Part shown: piece by piece, positions 50,393-58,982 of the stretch
Layout: every line of letters begins with the position of its first letter
Numbering within the stretch: position 1 is the stretch's first letter
Origin: JBBPZA01 sp963728925
GTDB lineage: Bacteria > Actinomycetota > Thermoleophilia > Solirubrobacterales > Solirubrobacteraceae
Reading direction: 5' to 3'
DNA length: 64,000 nt
NCBI GenBank assembly: GCA_963728925.1
Contig: CAVSMB010000014.1
Location: 434,001 to 498,000 of the forward strand
Made by a program: the position numbers and the translations under genes
The notes under the pieces: generated by a model
Database searches by the model: none
The model's input: the letters and a program-made list of their open reading frames with translations, nothing else
Told to the model about the DNA's origin: nothing

Positions 50393-51697
50393 ATGGCAGG
50401 CATCGCCCAACAGCTCTCCCACGTCTATCCGCTCGGCAGCCGCGTGAACGCGGCCGGGCGTCTCGAGGTCGGCGGCTGCGACGTCGTCGAGGTCGCCCGA
50501 GAGCTCGGCACGCCGGCATACCTGGTGGCCGAGGACGACCTACGGGCGAGGGCACGCGGGTTCACGGAGGCGATGCAGGCCTGTTCTGCCGGCTCGGCCA
50601 CCGGGGCCGCGGCCCCGGGCACCGGCGGCTTCGAGGTCCTCTTCGCCTCCAAGGCCTTCCCCTGCACCGCGGTCTACCGGCTCTTCGTCCAGGAAGGGCT
50701 CTCGTGCGACGTCGCCAGCGGGGGCGAGCTCCACATGGCCCTGCGGGCCGGATTCGCGCCCGAGCGCATCTACCTCCACGGCAACGCCAAGTCCACCGCC
50801 GAGCTGCGCGCCGCGCTGGACGCCCGAGTCGGCCACGTCGTCATCGACAACCTCGAGGAGATCGACCGCCTCGCCGGGCTGCTGGATGGGCGCCGCCAGC
50901 GCGTGCTCGTTCGCGTGACTCCCGGGATCAAGCCCTCCACCCACGACTTCATCGCGACGGGCCAGCTCGACTCCAAGTTCGGACTGCCTCCGGACGACGC
51001 CCGCGTTGCGATCGAGCGCATCGACGCCACCGACGGCCTCGAGCTCGTCGGCCTGCACATGCACATCGGCTCCCAGATCTTCGAGCTCGACTCCTTCCGC
51101 AAGGCCATCGAGGCGATCTCCCATCTCGGCGACTTCCCGGTCTACGACCTGGGCGGCGGGCTCGGCGTCGCCTACACCGAGGGCGACGAGCCGCCCTCGG
51201 TGCGGGAGTACGTCGAGGCCAAGGTGAGGACGGCGGACGAAGTGCTCGGCCCCGGCAAGCGGCTCCTCATCGAGCCGGGCCGCTCGCTCGTCGCCAATTC
51301 GACGGTGACGGTCTACACCGTCGAGTCGGTCAAGCGCGGCCTCTCCACCTACGTCGCGGTGGACGGCGGGATGTCCGACAACCTGCGCCCGATGCTCTAC
51401 GGCTCGGTCTACGAGGCGGCCATCGCCGACCGCCTGGCTCCCGGCGGCGAGCTCTGCCACGTCGCCGGCAAGCACTGCGAGTCGGGCGACGTGATCGTCC
51501 ACGACGTCCACCTCCACGATCCGCGCCAGGGCGACGTGCTCGTCACCCCGGTCACCGGCGCCTACGGTCACGCCATGGCCAACAACTACAACGGCGTGCC
51601 GCGCCCGCCGGTCGTCTTCTGCCGCGACGGCGACGCCCGCGTGGTGGTGCGCCGCGAGACCCACGAGGACCTCACGGCCCGGGACGCGGATGCCTGA
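50393..51697 (+). CDS. lysA: Diaminopimelate decarboxylase
   Basis: 434 residues. PLP-binding Lys in LFASKAFPC (~86), substrate His in GLHMHIGSQIF, PLP phosphate loop DLGGGLGVAY, the EPGRSLVAN block and CESGDVI with the active-site Cys supplied by the second subunit, then GAYGHAMANNYN. It converts meso-diaminopimelate to lysine. It is the first gene of lysA-hom-thrC-thrB. CATAAT (50375-50380) is the best -10 candidate. Confidence 0.96.
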   Translation: MAGIAQQLSHVYPLGSRVNAAGRLEVGGCDVVEVARELGTPAYLVAEDDLRARARGFTEAMQACSAGSATGAAAPGTGGFEVLFASKAFPCTAVYRLFVQEGLSCDVASGGELHMALRAGFAPERIYLHGNAKSTAELRAALDARVGHVVIDNLEEIDRLAGLLDGRRQRVLVRVTPGIKPSTHDFIATGQLDSKFGLPPDDARVAIERIDATDGLELVGLHMHIGSQIFELDSFRKAIEAISHLGDFPVYDLGGGLGVAYTEGDEPPSVREYVEAKVRTADEVLGPGKRLLIEPGRSLVANSTVTVYTVESVKRGLSTYVAVDGGMSDNLRPMLYGSVYEAAIADRLAPGGELCHVAGKHCESGDVIVHDVHLHDPRQGDVLVTPVTGAYGHAMANNYNGVPRPPVVFCRDGDARVVVRRETHEDLTARDADA

Positions 51698-52913
51698 CCC
51701 CTACCGGGTCGGGCTGCTCGGTCACGGCACCGTCGGCTCGGCCTTCGAGGCGCTGCTGCGCGAGCGCGCCGACGACGTCGGCGAGACCGTCGGGCTGCGG
51801 CCGGAGATCGCCGGGGTCCTGACCCGCAGCCGCGGGCGCTTCGAGGACGTGCTGGAGCGCTCGCAGCTCGTGGTCGAGCTGATCGGCGGCGTCGAGCCGG
51901 CGCGGGAGTACGTGCTTGCGGCCATGCAAGCCGGCCGTCACGTCGTGACGGCCAACAAGCAGCTGCTCTCCCAGCACGGCGAGGAGCTGTGGGACGCCGC
52001 CCAGCGCCACGGGGTCCAGCTGCGCTTCGAGGCCGCCGTCGCCGGCGTGGTACCGGTGATCCGCGTGCTCTCCGAGACCCTCGCCGCCGCGCACGTGGAG
52101 CGCATCCACGGGATCGTCAACGGGACGACCAACTACATCCTCACCGAGATGGCGGCGACGGGCGCGCCCTACGAGGTGGCCCTCGCCCGGGCCCAGGAGC
52201 TCGGCTACGCCGAGGCCGACCCGACCGACGACGTCACCGGCCGCGACGCGGCGGCCAAGATGGCCATCCTCGCGCGGCTCGCCTTCGACGCGCCGGTCCA
52301 CCTCGACCAGGTCCGCTACGAGGGGATCGAGCACATCACCGTCGACGACCTCGCCTACGCGAGGGAGTTCGGGCTTCAGCTCAAGCTCATCGGGACGGCC
52401 GAGCGCGTCGACGGCGGGCTCTCCGTCCGCGTACACCCCGCCTTCCTGTACCCCGGCCACCCGCTGGCCAGCGTCGCGGGGCCCTTCAACGCGGTGACCG
52501 TCGAGTCCGAAGCCATCACGGAGATCACCATGTCGGGGCCGGGCGCCGGAGGCCGCCAGACGGCGAGCGCGGTGCTCGGCGACGTCGTCAGCGCGATGAT
52601 CCCTCCACCCAGCCTGCCGCGGCGCGCGGTGCCCATCCCGATCGCCCAGGACGTCGTGTCCTCGTTCTACCTGCACCTCGAAGTCGCCGACCGGCCCGGC
52701 GTGCTCGGGCAGGTCGCCCAGCTCCTCGGCCTGCAGGGCGTGTCGGTGAAGTCGGTCGTGCAGAAGGGCCTGCGCGACGACGCGCGGCTGGTGATGGTGC
52801 TGCACCCTGTGCACGAGTCGCGCTTCTTCGCGGCGGTGCGGCTCATCTCCCAGCTCGACGTGATGCGCGCGCCGCCCCGTGCGATCCGCGTACTCGAGGA
52901 GGAATTCGTCTGA
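51690..52913 (+). CDS. hom: Homoserine dehydrogenase
   Basis: 407 residues. NAD(P) motif GLLGHGTVGSAF; VVTANKQLL; catalytic FEAAVAGVVPVI and GIVNGTTNYILT; KMAILARLAF; and a C-terminal ACT domain (SFYLHLEVADRPGVLGQVAQLLGLQGVSVKSVVQKG) for allosteric control, probably by threonine. It reduces aspartate semialdehyde to homoserine. It overlaps lysA by eight bases; its stop is used in coupling to thrC. Confidence 0.95.
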   Translation: MPDPYRVGLLGHGTVGSAFEALLRERADDVGETVGLRPEIAGVLTRSRGRFEDVLERSQLVVELIGGVEPAREYVLAAMQAGRHVVTANKQLLSQHGEELWDAAQRHGVQLRFEAAVAGVVPVIRVLSETLAAAHVERIHGIVNGTTNYILTEMAATGAPYEVALARAQELGYAEADPTDDVTGRDAAAKMAILARLAFDAPVHLDQVRYEGIEHITVDDLAYAREFGLQLKLIGTAERVDGGLSVRVHPAFLYPGHPLASVAGPFNAVTVESEAITEITMSGPGAGGRQTASAVLGDVVSAMIPPPSLPRRAVPIPIAQDVVSSFYLHLEVADRPGVLGQVAQLLGLQGVSVKSVVQKGLRDDARLVMVLHPVHESRFFAAVRLISQLDVMRAPPRAIRVLEEEFV

Positions 52914-53926
52914 GCGGGATCATCGACCGCTACCGCGCCGACCTGCCGTTCGCGCCGGGGGACCCCGTGGTCTCGCTCGCGGAGGGGTCGACCCCGCTCG
53001 TCGCCGCGCCCGCGCTGTCCGAGCGCTCCGGGGTGGAGGTGTGGCTCAAGCTCGAGGGCGGCAACCCCACGGGCTCCTTCAAGGACCGCGGTATGACCTG
53101 CGCGGTCTCCGCGGCGGTGCGCGAGGGCGCCGAGACGGTGATCTGCGCCTCGACGGGCAACACCGCCGCGAGCGCCGCCGCCTACGCGGCCCGCGCCGGG
53201 CTCACCGGCGCGGTGATCGTGCCCGAGGGCAAGATCGCGACCGGCAAGCTGGCCCAGGCGCTCGTCCACGGTGCGCGGGTCATCGCGTTGCGCGGGAACT
53301 TCGACCAGGCCCTGTCACTCGTGCGCGAGCTCGTCGACCGCCACCCGATCGCGCTGGTCAACTCGGTCAACGCCTACCGCCTCGAGGGCCAGAAGACGGC
53401 GGCCTTCGAGATCCTCGACGAGCTCGGCGAGATCGAGGGGCTGTGCATCCCGGTCGGCAACGCCGGGAACATCACCGCGTACTGGAAGGGCTTCGGCGAG
53501 CGCGGCGCGGCGCCCCGCATGCTCGGGTTCCAGGCCGAGGGAGCGGCCCCGCTCGTCCTGGGCAGGCCGGTGGCGCACCCCGAGACGCTCGCGAGCGCGA
53601 TCCGCATCGGCAACCCGGCGCGCTGGGAGGAGGCGATGGGCGCGGTCACGGGATCGCGCGGCGCCGTGCGCGCCGTCTCCGACGCCGAGATCCTCGACGC
53701 GTGGCGCTTTCTCGCCGCGCGTGAGGGGGTCTTCTGCGAGCCCGCCTCGGCCGCCTCGGTGGCGGGGCTGCTGCGCCACGGCAGCGAGGGCGCCCGGCGC
53801 GTGGTGTGCGTGCTGACCGGCCACGGGCTCAAGGACCCGCAGACGGCGCTGGACCGCGCCGGGGCCGTCGTCCCGTGCGAGCCCGAGCTCGCTGCGGTCG
53901 AGCACGCGGTGCTGGACGGGCGATGA
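52910..53926 (+). CDS. thrC: Threonine synthase, with a probable CTG start codon
   Basis: 338 residues. The normal N-terminal sequence (GIIDRYRADLPF...PVVSLAEGSTPLV) requires translation to begin just before residue Ser2. The only candidates are CTG at 52910, six bases after a perfect GAGGAGGA, or an ATT too close to it; no ATG, GTG or TTG exists there. CTG overlaps the hom stop (CTGA), so reinitiation after hom is likely. PLP-Lys in TGSFKDRGMT (~58); CASTGNTAASAAAYAARAG; PVGNAGNITAYWKGF; GHGLKDP. Makes threonine from O-phosphohomoserine. Confidence 0.93.
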   Translation: MSGIIDRYRADLPFAPGDPVVSLAEGSTPLVAAPALSERSGVEVWLKLEGGNPTGSFKDRGMTCAVSAAVREGAETVICASTGNTAASAAAYAARAGLTGAVIVPEGKIATGKLAQALVHGARVIALRGNFDQALSLVRELVDRHPIALVNSVNAYRLEGQKTAAFEILDELGEIEGLCIPVGNAGNITAYWKGFGERGAAPRMLGFQAEGAAPLVLGRPVAHPETLASAIRIGNPARWEEAMGAVTGSRGAVRAVSDAEILDAWRFLAAREGVFCEPASAASVAGLLRHGSEGARRVVCVLTGHGLKDPQTALDRAGAVVPCEPELAAVEHAVLDGR

Positions 53927-54774
53927 ACCGCCGCCGCGTCGTCCGCGTCCCCGCGTCCTCGGCCAACCTCGGGCCGGGCTACGACGTGCTCGCCGCGGCC
54001 CTCTCACTCCATGTGGAGCTCGAGGTGGAGGAGACCGGGCGCTTCGGGGTCGAGACCGACCTCGACGTGGCGCGCGACGAGCGCAACCTCTGCGTGCGAG
54101 CCTTCGCGCGCCTCGCCTCGCCCAGGGACTTCACCTTCCGGATCCGCTCGCGCGTGCCGCTGTCGGGCGGCCTGGGGTCGAGCGCGGCCGCCACCGTGGC
54201 CGGGCTCATGGCCGCAGACCATCTCTTCGAGCTCGACGCCGACGTGCTCGGCCACGCGATCGAGATCGAGGGCCACCCCGACAACGCGGCGGCGGCCGTG
54301 CTCGGCGGGTTCGTCATCTGCGCCGACGGCCGCGCGACGCGCTTCGACGCGCCGGCCGGCCTCGAGGCGGTGCTCGTCGTCCCCCATGAGGCGGTTCGCA
54401 CGGCGCAGGCGCGCGCCGCGATGCCCGCCACGGTGCCGATCGCCGACGCGGTCTTCACCGCCGCCCACGCCGCGCTGCTCGTCCACGGGCTCGGCCGCGG
54501 GGACTGGGAGCTCGTCGCGCGCGGCCTGGCCGACCGCCTGCACCAGCCGCGCCGGGAGCACCTCTACCCGCGCTCGATGGCGCTCGTCGAGCGCGCGGCC
54601 GGGCTCGGCGCGCTGGGAGCCACGATCTCGGGCGCGGGGCCGAGCGTTCTCGTGTGGACCCACTACGAGAGCACGGGCGGGGCGGCCACGCGCCTGCGCG
54701 AGGAGGCCGGGGACTGGGCGCAGGTGCTGCGGGTGCCCTTCGAGCCGCAGGGCGCCGACGTGCGCGCGCTCTGA
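53923..54774 (+). CDS. thrB: Homoserine kinase
   Basis: 283 residues, GHMP kinase. Motif 1 VPASSANLGPGYDVLAAAL; ATP loop PLSGGLGSSAAATVAGLMAA; IEGHPDNAAAAVLGGF; motif 3 LGATISGAGPSVLVW. It phosphorylates homoserine for ThrC. The ATG overlaps the thrC stop (ATGA), completing the four-gene operon. The next gene starts after 138 bases. Confidence 0.95.
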   Translation: MNRRRVVRVPASSANLGPGYDVLAAALSLHVELEVEETGRFGVETDLDVARDERNLCVRAFARLASPRDFTFRIRSRVPLSGGLGSSAAATVAGLMAADHLFELDADVLGHAIEIEGHPDNAAAAVLGGFVICADGRATRFDAPAGLEAVLVVPHEAVRTAQARAAMPATVPIADAVFTAAHAALLVHGLGRGDWELVARGLADRLHQPRREHLYPRSMALVERAAGLGALGATISGAGPSVLVWTHYESTGGAATRLREEAGDWAQVLRVPFEPQGADVRAL

Positions 54775-54912
54775 ACGCTCCGCCTCAGGGCCAGCACGCA
54801 GACCACCTCCGGGGTGACCCTGGATCTGCTGGGCGCGTGACGAACGCCACGGTATGTTCGACCCGTTTTCAGTAGAAGGATCCCCAGGGTCGACTCGAAG
54901 AAAGGACGCCTG

Positions 54913-55734
54913 ATGCTGAAGGGAATCTCGCCGCGCGCCTCGGCGGTCGCGCTCGCGGCCGGCTGCCTTGCTGCGATCACAGCCTGCGGGAGCGACGACG
55001 GCGGCACCACCACCAGCGCTAGCAGCGCCGACGCCAAGCTCGCAGCCGGTTGTGCGGCGAGCAAGAAGGTCAACGAGGGGATCGAGCGGTTCTTCGAGAG
55101 CACGCCTGCGCTGCAGAGCGAGAAGCCGCCGACCAAGGCGCAGATCCCGCAGATCCAGGCCAACTACGACAAGTTCGTCGCCGGGCCGCTCGCGGAGGCC
55201 GAGCAGAACGTGCCACGCGAGCTCAAGGCCGACCTGGCGAAGGCGAGCGCGGCCCTCGGGCAGCTGCGGGCGACGGGAAGCCCACAGCAGCTCGGCTCGC
55301 CCGCCGTCCAGAAGGCCGGGTCGAACCTCGACGGCTACTACTTCGATAATTGCCCGGGGCCGAAGGCGGCGATAACCGGCATCGACTACGCCTTCGACGG
55401 GGCCAAGCTGACCTATGCGCCCGGCGCCACCCGGATCAAGTTCGTCAACAAGGGCAAGGAGGAGCACGAGCTCGTGCTCGTCAGGAAGAAGCCCGGCACC
55501 ACCGAGAGCTTCGATGAGCTGCTCAAGCTCCCCGAGAGCCAGGCGCAGTCCAAGGTCGAGTCCGTCGGCCAGACCGAGGGCTCGCCGGGGACGACGAACT
55601 ACATCGTCGCGAACCTGACCAAGGGCGACTACCTGATGCTCTGCGCCATCCCCAAGGGCACGACGCCCGGCAAGGAGGGAAAGGGCCCGCCGCACTTCGT
55701 GCTCGGGATGAAGAACGAGTTCTCCGTCCAGTAG
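54913..55734 (+). CDS. Lipoprotein with C-terminal cupredoxin-like domain
   Basis: 273 residues. Signal peptide and lipobox (ITAC) give a lipid-anchored protein. Residues ~45-145 are helical with two Cys (GCAASKK; DNCPGPKAA). The C-terminal ~115 residues look like a cupredoxin with ligands spaced as in type 1 copper sites: His in EEHELVLV, Cys in YLMLCAIP, His in PPHFVLGM and Met one turn later. It may carry electrons or copper outside the cell. GAAAGGA precedes the ATG. Confidence 0.8.
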   Translation: MLKGISPRASAVALAAGCLAAITACGSDDGGTTTSASSADAKLAAGCAASKKVNEGIERFFESTPALQSEKPPTKAQIPQIQANYDKFVAGPLAEAEQNVPRELKADLAKASAALGQLRATGSPQQLGSPAVQKAGSNLDGYYFDNCPGPKAAITGIDYAFDGAKLTYAPGATRIKFVNKGKEEHELVLVRKKPGTTESFDELLKLPESQAQSKVESVGQTEGSPGTTNYIVANLTKGDYLMLCAIPKGTTPGKEGKGPPHFVLGMKNEFSVQ

Positions 55735-55750
55735 CGGCGGGGCGCGATCC

Positions 55751-55773
55751 GCGCGCGGCTATGCGCCGCGCGC
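55751..55773. terminator. Hairpin between convergent genes
   Basis: GCGCGCGGC (55751-55759) pairs with GCCGCGCGC (55765-55773) around a five-base loop. It separates the cupredoxin lipoprotein and ParA genes, which converge. No T tract. Confidence 0.5.
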
Positions 55774-55791
55774 AGGCACCGCGTCGCGCTG

Positions 55792-56592
55792 CTAGCCGCC
55801 GCGCGCGGGGACTCCGTCGCGCAGCGCGACGAGGCGAGCGCGGGCCTCTTTGAAGCCGAGGCGCTCGAGCATCTCGTCGGCCAGTGCGAGGTAGTCCGCG
55901 GCGAGGTCGGGCCGGAAGTTGAGGATCGACACCGCCCGCTCGGCCGATTCTGCGTAGGCGATCGACTGGCGCACCGAGGCGCCGAACGCCTTGTCGCCGA
56001 AGCTCTCGCGCAGCGACTCGTAGGCCTCCCGGGAGTGGCGGGTGCGCATGTCGGCGATGTTGAGGACCACCCCGAGCCACTCGAGATCGGGGTTCAGGTT
56101 GTCGCGTGCGAGCTCGATCACCTCGAGGGCCTGCTCGACGCCCTGCAGCGCGAAGTACTGCGCCTCGGAGGAGATCAGCGCGTGGTCGGCCGCCACCAGG
56201 GCGTTGACGGTGAGGAGCCCCAGCGACGGCGGGCAGTCGATGAGGATCACGTCGTAGTCGCCCTTGACCTCGCGCAGCGCGCGGCGCAGCGTCAGCTCGC
56301 GGCCCATCTTGCCGCTGAGCACGAGCTCGGCCTCGGCGAGCCCGAGGTTGGCGGGGATCACCCCGTCGTGGATGGCCGACGAGGCCTTCGCGCGGCCGGC
56401 GAGAACGTCGCCGATCGTCGGGTCGGCGTCGGGGTCGACGTCGAAGTAGTCCGAGAGGTTGCCCTGCGGGTCGAGGTCGATCGACAGCACGCGCAGGCCG
56501 ACCCGCGACAGGACGTCGGCGAGCGAGCGCACCGTCGTGGTCTTGCCGGTCCCGCCCTTCTGGGAGAGGACCGCGATCGTCTCAGCCGCCAT
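55792..56592 (-). CDS. ParA/Soj-family ATPase, orphan
   Basis: 266 residues. Deviant Walker A SQKGGTGKTTT with both signature lysines, switch regions DLDPQGNLSDYF and LIDCPPSLGLLTVNALVA, and normal ParA length. No ParB or centromere-like repeats are nearby. It shares a strand with the FHA protein 48 bases upstream, so it probably positions or regulates some cell structure (cf. orphan ParAs) rather than segregating the chromosome. Ends near a convergent hairpin. Confidence 0.9.
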   Translation of the reverse strand: MAAETIAVLSQKGGTGKTTTVRSLADVLSRVGLRVLSIDLDPQGNLSDYFDVDPDADPTIGDVLAGRAKASSAIHDGVIPANLGLAEAELVLSGKMGRELTLRRALREVKGDYDVILIDCPPSLGLLTVNALVAADHALISSEAQYFALQGVEQALEVIELARDNLNPDLEWLGVVLNIADMRTRHSREAYESLRESFGDKAFGASVRQSIAYAESAERAVSILNFRPDLAADYLALADEMLERLGFKEARARLVALRDGVPARGG

Positions 56593-56640
56593 CGGGGGCG
56601 GGCACGATAGCGCGGCGCGGACGCCGGGGTCCGGCTGCCC

Positions 56641-57222
56641 TCAGGTCCGTGCGCGCTCCCCGAAGGCCCCGGCGGGAGCGAGCGAAGCCATCGGCAGCGA
56701 CGGGAGGTCGAGAAAGCGCAGCTCGTGGCAGCCGACGAGGATCTCGTCCCCGTCGCGCAGGCGACTCCACTCCACCCGCTCGCCGTTGACGAAGACGCCG
56801 TTGAGGCTGCGGTCGTCGAGGACGCGGACCCCGTCCGCCTGGCGGACGATGAGGGCGTGGCGCCGCGACACCGTCGGGTCGTCGAAGCGGATGTCGGCGG
56901 CGAGGCTGCGACCCACGCGGGTCCACTCGCGGGCTAGCGGCGCGACCACGAGCTCCTCGCCGTCCCGGTAGGCGATGTGCTCGCCCGCCTCGGTGCAGCG
57001 TTCGCGCGCGTCGCCGAGCCATTCGGGCTCGCCCGCGGCGCGCTCGACGGCGTCGAAGTTCGCCGTCGTGGTGAACAAAGAGGCCCTCCGCCAGCGCTCT
57101 CCGGCGCAGGCGGGACATGTCGGCAGCGCGTCCTCCGCCACGAGCGAGACGGTGTAGCCGCAGTCCTCGCATCGAAACGATCCGGTTCCCGCAAGCGTGC
57201 CCGACATCAGCGCATCCGACAT
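56641..57222 (-). CDS. Zinc-ribbon and FHA-domain protein
   Basis: 193 residues. Residues 18-39 form a rubredoxin-like zinc ribbon (Cys18-x2-Cys21...Cys36-x2-Cys39). Residues ~95-170 are an FHA domain that binds phospho-threonine: TRVGRSLAADIRFDDPTVSRRHALIV...LDDRSLNGVFVNGERVEW with the conserved Gly-Arg, Ser-Arg-Arg-His and Asn-Gly. It would link Ser/Thr-kinase signalling to its neighbour ParA. GGGGAG lies 13 bases before the ATG. Driven by a consensus TATAAT. Confidence 0.88.
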   Translation of the reverse strand: MSDALMSGTLAGTGSFRCEDCGYTVSLVAEDALPTCPACAGERWRRASLFTTTANFDAVERAAGEPEWLGDARERCTEAGEHIAYRDGEELVVAPLAREWTRVGRSLAADIRFDDPTVSRRHALIVRQADGVRVLDDRSLNGVFVNGERVEWSRLRDGDEILVGCHELRFLDLPSLPMASLAPAGAFGERART

Positions 57223-57270
57223 CTTCAGATCTCCCGGGGAAGGGCCGTCCGCCGACCGGCCTGTGCCGGA

Positions 57271-57276
57271 ATTATA
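57271..57276 (-). promoter_or_regulatory. TATAAT promoter of the FHA-ParA operon
   Basis: A perfect TATAAT on the minus strand (plus-strand ATTATA), about 48 bases before the ATG. The surrounding 57240-57350 is the most A/T-rich stretch in this half of the window. Confidence 0.5.
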
Positions 57277-57443
57277 CCCCGCTGGTCAACCACCACGGTA
57301 CTGGTCTATTCCGGATTGCAGAGCCGAATTTGAGGTGTTGTCAGCATGCCTTAAGCGCGCCTAAACCCGAGCGCTGCGGTGCCTGCCGGCGAGCGTCCGC
57401 GCAACGCGGCAGGACGTTGGCGCCACCCGGCGAAATCCCCTGC

Positions 57444-57689
57444 ATGCCGCGCTCCGACGCGCTCGAGATCCAGCTGCTGCGAAGCAGCGTCGACGCCCTG
57501 GAGGCCGACCACCAGCGCTGCGCCGACTGCCGTCGCACGCCGCTCACCGGCGAGCGCGTCTACCTGTACGCGGACGGCCGCACGGCGTGCGAGCTCTGCC
57601 GCACGACACGGCGCGACGAGCCGCTGGGCTCCGAGCCGGTCCGCGGGGGGACTGGCCACCTCGTGCGCGTCCACGCACGGGCGGCCTGA
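57444..57689 (+). CDS. Small zinc-binding hypothetical protein
   Basis: 81 residues. Two Cys pairs (CADCRR and CELCRTT) about 25 residues apart suggest one zinc knuckle, around a YLYADGR turn. The N-terminal helix (SDALEIQLLRSSVDALEADH) could dimerise. Short and basic. It stands between the divergent FHA gene and a tandem hairpin. No recognised family. Confidence 0.55.
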   Translation: MPRSDALEIQLLRSSVDALEADHQRCADCRRTPLTGERVYLYADGRTACELCRTTRRDEPLGSEPVRGGTGHLVRVHARAA

Positions 57690-57730
57690 CGCGAGTTTCG
57701 CGGGAGGGCGCGCGGAGCGCCGCCCGTCAA

Positions 57731-57783
57731 CGACGACCGGAGGTCGTCGGCCGTCTCAGGCCGCGGGGCAGGATGCCCCGCGG
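57731..57783. terminator. Two tandem hairpins, each with a GGA loop
   Basis: CGACGACC-gga-GGTCGTCG (57731-57749, eight base pairs) and CCGCGGGGCA-gga-TGCCCCGCGG (57761-57783, ten base pairs) lie after the stop of the small zinc protein. Both loops are exactly GGA. They precede, and therefore are not transcribed from, the TAATCT promoter of the next gene. Most simply they are a double terminator. Confidence 0.55.
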
Positions 57784-57799
57784 AGGTAATCTCCCCTGC

Positions 57800-58291
57800 G
57801 TGGACCCGGTCGCCCTCTCGATCATGATCGCCAAGCCGCGGGAGGAGGTCTTCTCCTACCTCGCGGACGTCGCGAACCATCCCGAGTTCACCGACCACTA
57901 CCTGGTCGACTGGCGGCTCACCCGCGAGGAGTCCTACGGCCGCGGCGCGGGGGCGCGCTTCCGGCTCAAGGCGCCGCTACAGCGCTTCGACTGGGCCGAC
58001 TTCACGATCATCGAGGCCGAGGCTCCCCACCGCCTCGTCCTGGCCGGCAGGGCCGGCAAGTTCAACCGTATCCGCACGCTCACGACCTACACCCTGGACC
58101 CGGGCGCAGGCGGCCAGACCGACCTCGCCTTCGAGGTCGACACGCAGCCGCCGCTGCCGACCGACCGCCTGATGGGGGCCATCACCCGGCCGTGGCTGCG
58201 GCGCAAGGCCCGCAGGGGGCTCAAGCGACTTCGGTCGATCCTCGAGGAGGGGCTGGACCGGGGCGAGCGCGCGACCATCGCGGCGCGGTGA
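57800..58291 (+). CDS. SRPBCC family protein
   Basis: 163 residues. The start LSIMIAKPREEVFSYLADVANHPEFTDHYLVDWRL is a textbook polyketide cyclase/START-like opening; FDWADFTIIEAEAPHRLVLAG and the last long helix (RPWLRRKARRGLKRLRSILEEGL) complete the fold. Related to but distinct from the SRPBCC protein at 153-647. GTG at 57800 lies seven bases after TAATCT. Ligand unknown. Confidence 0.82.
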   Translation: MDPVALSIMIAKPREEVFSYLADVANHPEFTDHYLVDWRLTREESYGRGAGARFRLKAPLQRFDWADFTIIEAEAPHRLVLAGRAGKFNRIRTLTTYTLDPGAGGQTDLAFEVDTQPPLPTDRLMGAITRPWLRRKARRGLKRLRSILEEGLDRGERATIAAR

Positions 58292-58361
58292 GCCGCGAGC
58301 GGCCGGCGCGGTGAACCATGGGCCTCCGGCGCCCGGACCACCGGTAGACTCCGCGCCCGCC

Positions 58362-58955
58362 GTGACCGTCCGCCGCATCATCGCTGCCGCCCTGCCGCTC
58401 GCCCTCGCAGTGGCCCTCGGGGCGTGCGGGAACAGGCAGGACACGGTGACCGACGCGGAGTCCGAGGGGCTGTACGTCGACGTCGGCGGGCTCACCTACC
58501 AGGTGCAGATCTCGCGCGAGCTCAACGCCCGCGACGAGGAGGACCAGGCCTACCTCAAGGGCCTGCCGCCGGGGACCCCGGCGTTGAAGCCATCGGAGTC
58601 CTGGTTCGGGGTGTTCATGCAGGTTCGCAACGAGGAGAACGAGCCCGCGACCTCCGCGCGTGACTTCCGCATCGTCAACACGCAGTACGAGGAGGGCAAG
58701 CCCTGCGAGCCCGTCAACGGCTGCTTCGACGCGGTGCAGCTCGACGGCGCGGTCAACCCGTTCGCCTGGACCTCTACCCAGGTCGACCCCGGCGAGCTCT
58801 TCCCGCCGAGTTCGAGCGCCGCCCAGTACGGCCCGATCCAGGGATCGATGGCGCTCTTCCGCATCCCCTTGGCCTCCTACGAGAACCGCCCGCTCGAGCT
58901 CACCATCACGGGCGCCCTGCCGACCCAAGAGGGTCGCGTAACCCTGGACCTGTAG
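58362..58955 (+). CDS. Lipoprotein of unknown function
   Basis: 197 residues. Signal peptide with lipobox L-G-A-C. The mature domain is beta-rich, resembling DUF4352-type extracellular immunoglobulin-like lipoproteins: GLYVDVGGLTYQVQISRELN, WFGVFMQVRNEENEPATSARDFRIV, then GSMALFRIPLASYENRPLELTI. A Cys pair (PCEPVNGC) may be a disulfide. GTG start with TAGACT 11 bases upstream. Confidence 0.75.
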   Translation: MTVRRIIAAALPLALAVALGACGNRQDTVTDAESEGLYVDVGGLTYQVQISRELNARDEEDQAYLKGLPPGTPALKPSESWFGVFMQVRNEENEPATSARDFRIVNTQYEEGKPCEPVNGCFDAVQLDGAVNPFAWTSTQVDPGELFPPSSSAAQYGPIQGSMALFRIPLASYENRPLELTITGALPTQEGRVTLDL

Positions 58956-58982
58956 GCCCCCTTGCAGGCCAACGCCGCGCCC

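Noticed and set aside
55792..56592. Chromosome-partitioning parAB locus near the origin
   Set aside because: No parB, parS, dnaA, gidB or rpmH nearby.
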